Origin: Gordonibacter sp. Marseille-P4307
GTDB lineage: Bacteria > Actinomycetota > Coriobacteriia > Coriobacteriales > Eggerthellaceae
Length of the DNA: 64,000 nucleotides
Reading direction: 5' to 3'
Assembly: GCF_900604965.1 (NCBI RefSeq)
Contig: NZ_UWPD01000001.1
Location: 1,742,732 to 1,806,731 of the forward strand
The notes under the pieces were generated by a model, which worked only from the letters and a program-made list of their open reading frames with translations, did no database searches and had not been told where the DNA came from. The position numbers were made by a program, and so were the translations under genes. Shown one piece after another: positions 63,274 through 64,000 of the stretch; positions within the stretch are counted from its first letter, which is position 1, and each line of letters begins with the position of its first letter.

Positions 63274-64000
63274 AAAGAACAGCAGCCCCCTTTTCGTCTA
63301 TGAACATCCGATTCGTTCCCGGGATTCTCGCTGCTCCCAGAGCCCGTTCGTAGTGTCCAATCAGGCCGGTTTTCGCATCGAAGTACACGAATCCATTATA
63401 CCCTCTCTCGTAGCTCTCCTTCACGGCTTCTGCGAACAAATGTGCGCCGACCCCGTTGTAGGCCCTGCCGACCTTCGGCCTGTTCCTGCTCGCGGACTCC
63501 ACAAGGTCGACGACAACGGCATAGTCCTCCGGGGCGTCCGTCATTGCAAGAAGCCCCTGAACGTCATGGGAGTCTTCCGATTTCAACATGAGCACCTTCC
63601 CGCTCGGACGCGATTGGCGCTTCCAGTCGAATTGCCATCCGGAGCCTATGGCAGACGCGTCGAACGGCTCGAATCTGGTCGCGACGATGGCGTTGTCGCG
63701 CATTCTGCGTAGGCATGGAGTCTTTTCGTCTATCGTCGCGGACAGCAGCTTCGCGCGCTTCTCTCCGCCGACCCATTCCCGGTCGTAGCGCCTTGTGAGG
63801 ACCGCCTCGCCGGTCGCGCTCCTCGCGTTCGCCTCCCGCACGTATCGCCTCATGGCGGCCTGGCGCTCCGCGACCCTGGCCTTCGAGTAAACACGCTCCC
63901 TGTGCCGCTCGCGCTTCACCAGGTCGCCGTTCTCGCGCACGAGAGCCCTCAGCTGCGCCTGCTTCGCGCGTATGCGCACGTTCTCGGTGTGGGAGTCCGA
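63245..64000 (-). CDS. Toxin module 3: same capsid-like anchor with a GNAT-like C-terminus (5' part outside window)
   Basis: Reads in from the right window edge. The first part is the anchor shared with module 1 (RIRAKQAQLRALVRENGDLV, KRERHRERVYSKAR); then the sequence diverges completely. The C-terminal 100 residues (AYNGVGAHLFAEAVKESYER, GYNGFVYFDAKTGLIGHYER, ALGAARIPGTNRMFIDEKGA) resemble the later part of a GNAT acetyltransferase fold. Whether this is a toxin or a polyvalent phage protein domain cannot be settled here. It may have a complete N-terminus beyond the window. Confidence 0.55.
   Translation of the reverse strand, partial: SDSHTENVRIRAKQAQLRALVRENGDLVKRERHRERVYSKARVAERQAAMRRYVREANARSATGEAVLTRRYDREWVGGEKRAKLLSATIDEKTPCLRRMRDNAIVATRFEPFDASAIGSGWQFDWKRQSRPSGKVLMLKSEDSHDVQGLLAMTDAPEDYAVVVDLVESASRNRPKVGRAYNGVGAHLFAEAVKESYERGYNGFVYFDAKTGLIGHYERALGAARIPGTNRMFIDEKGAAVLYERYYGNER
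63874..64000. repeat. Module anchor repeat, copy 2 (reaches window edge)
   Basis: Identical to 59837-59963 at every position seen. Confidence 0.9.

Noticed and set aside
58569..64000. Complete prophage
   Set aside because: No integrase, terminase, portal, tail or lysis genes; only minor-capsid-like C-termini and repeats are present.

Overview
The window is high-GC bacterial chromosome with densely packed genes. Gene content and order point to an actinobacterium of class Coriobacteriia, most likely family Eggerthellaceae: a split transketolase, a SARP-type regulator, glnA next to an OmpR-type orphan regulator, a rplU-rpmA-obg-proB-proA-nadD-rsfS run, and clostripain-free anaerobe housekeeping. 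This placement is inference; there is no rRNA here to anchor it.

Layout. 1-7.2 kb (minus strand): transketolase N-terminal subunit (cut by the window edge), prfB, secA and a large ATPase/BTAD regulator. 7.3-13.7 kb (minus): a translation/proline/NAD run read from a clear sigma70-type promoter before rplU. 13.8-18.5 kb (minus): polA, an atypical response regulator, glnA. 18.7-20.3 kb (plus): a short MetNI-like ABC importer without a binding protein. 20.3-36.2 kb: a surface polysaccharide locus. Its plus-strand half has a glycosyltransferase, an aminotransferase, an initiating sugar-phosphate transferase, a two-domain glycosyltransferase, a Wzm/Wzt-type exporter and two GT2 enzymes. Its minus-strand half has three glycosyltransferases and UDP-galactopyranose mutase. 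A UDP-GlcNAc 2-epimerase closes it. Together these suggest a galactofuranose- and ManNAc-containing polymer built on undecaprenyl phosphate and exported by ABC transport.

36.3-48.2 kb: thioredoxin, patatin, thrS with an unusual leader, a zinc-ribbon membrane protein, an ArsC/Spx-like protein, valS, clpX, clpP, tig, a small membrane protein and tRNA-Leu. 48.4-58.6 kb: SstT-type transporter, metallophosphoesterase, a frameshifted cell-wall-binding-repeat protein, a DUF1508 protein, tRNA-Lys, tRNA-His, a NYN/OST-HTH protein, a CPA1 antiporter, argS and tRNA-Arg.

58.6-64.0 kb is accessory DNA directly after tRNA-Arg. It is a rearranged array of orphan toxin C-termini, each followed by a small, overlapping or abutting putative immunity gene and most by a near-identical terminator. 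Two toxins carry the same anchor, resembling the end of a phage minor capsid protein. Repeats of 281, 74 and at least 127 bp are shared between modules, and a decayed IS3-like element splits one of them.

The two observations I rate highest are (i) two tandem RNA hairpins before thrS, each with a 5-bp stem and 7-nt loop holding UGU at the anticodon position and with a compensatory stem change between them, suggesting tRNA-Thr anticodon-arm mimicry; and (ii) the toxin/immunity cassette array at the right end. Neither has been tested by database search or folding software.
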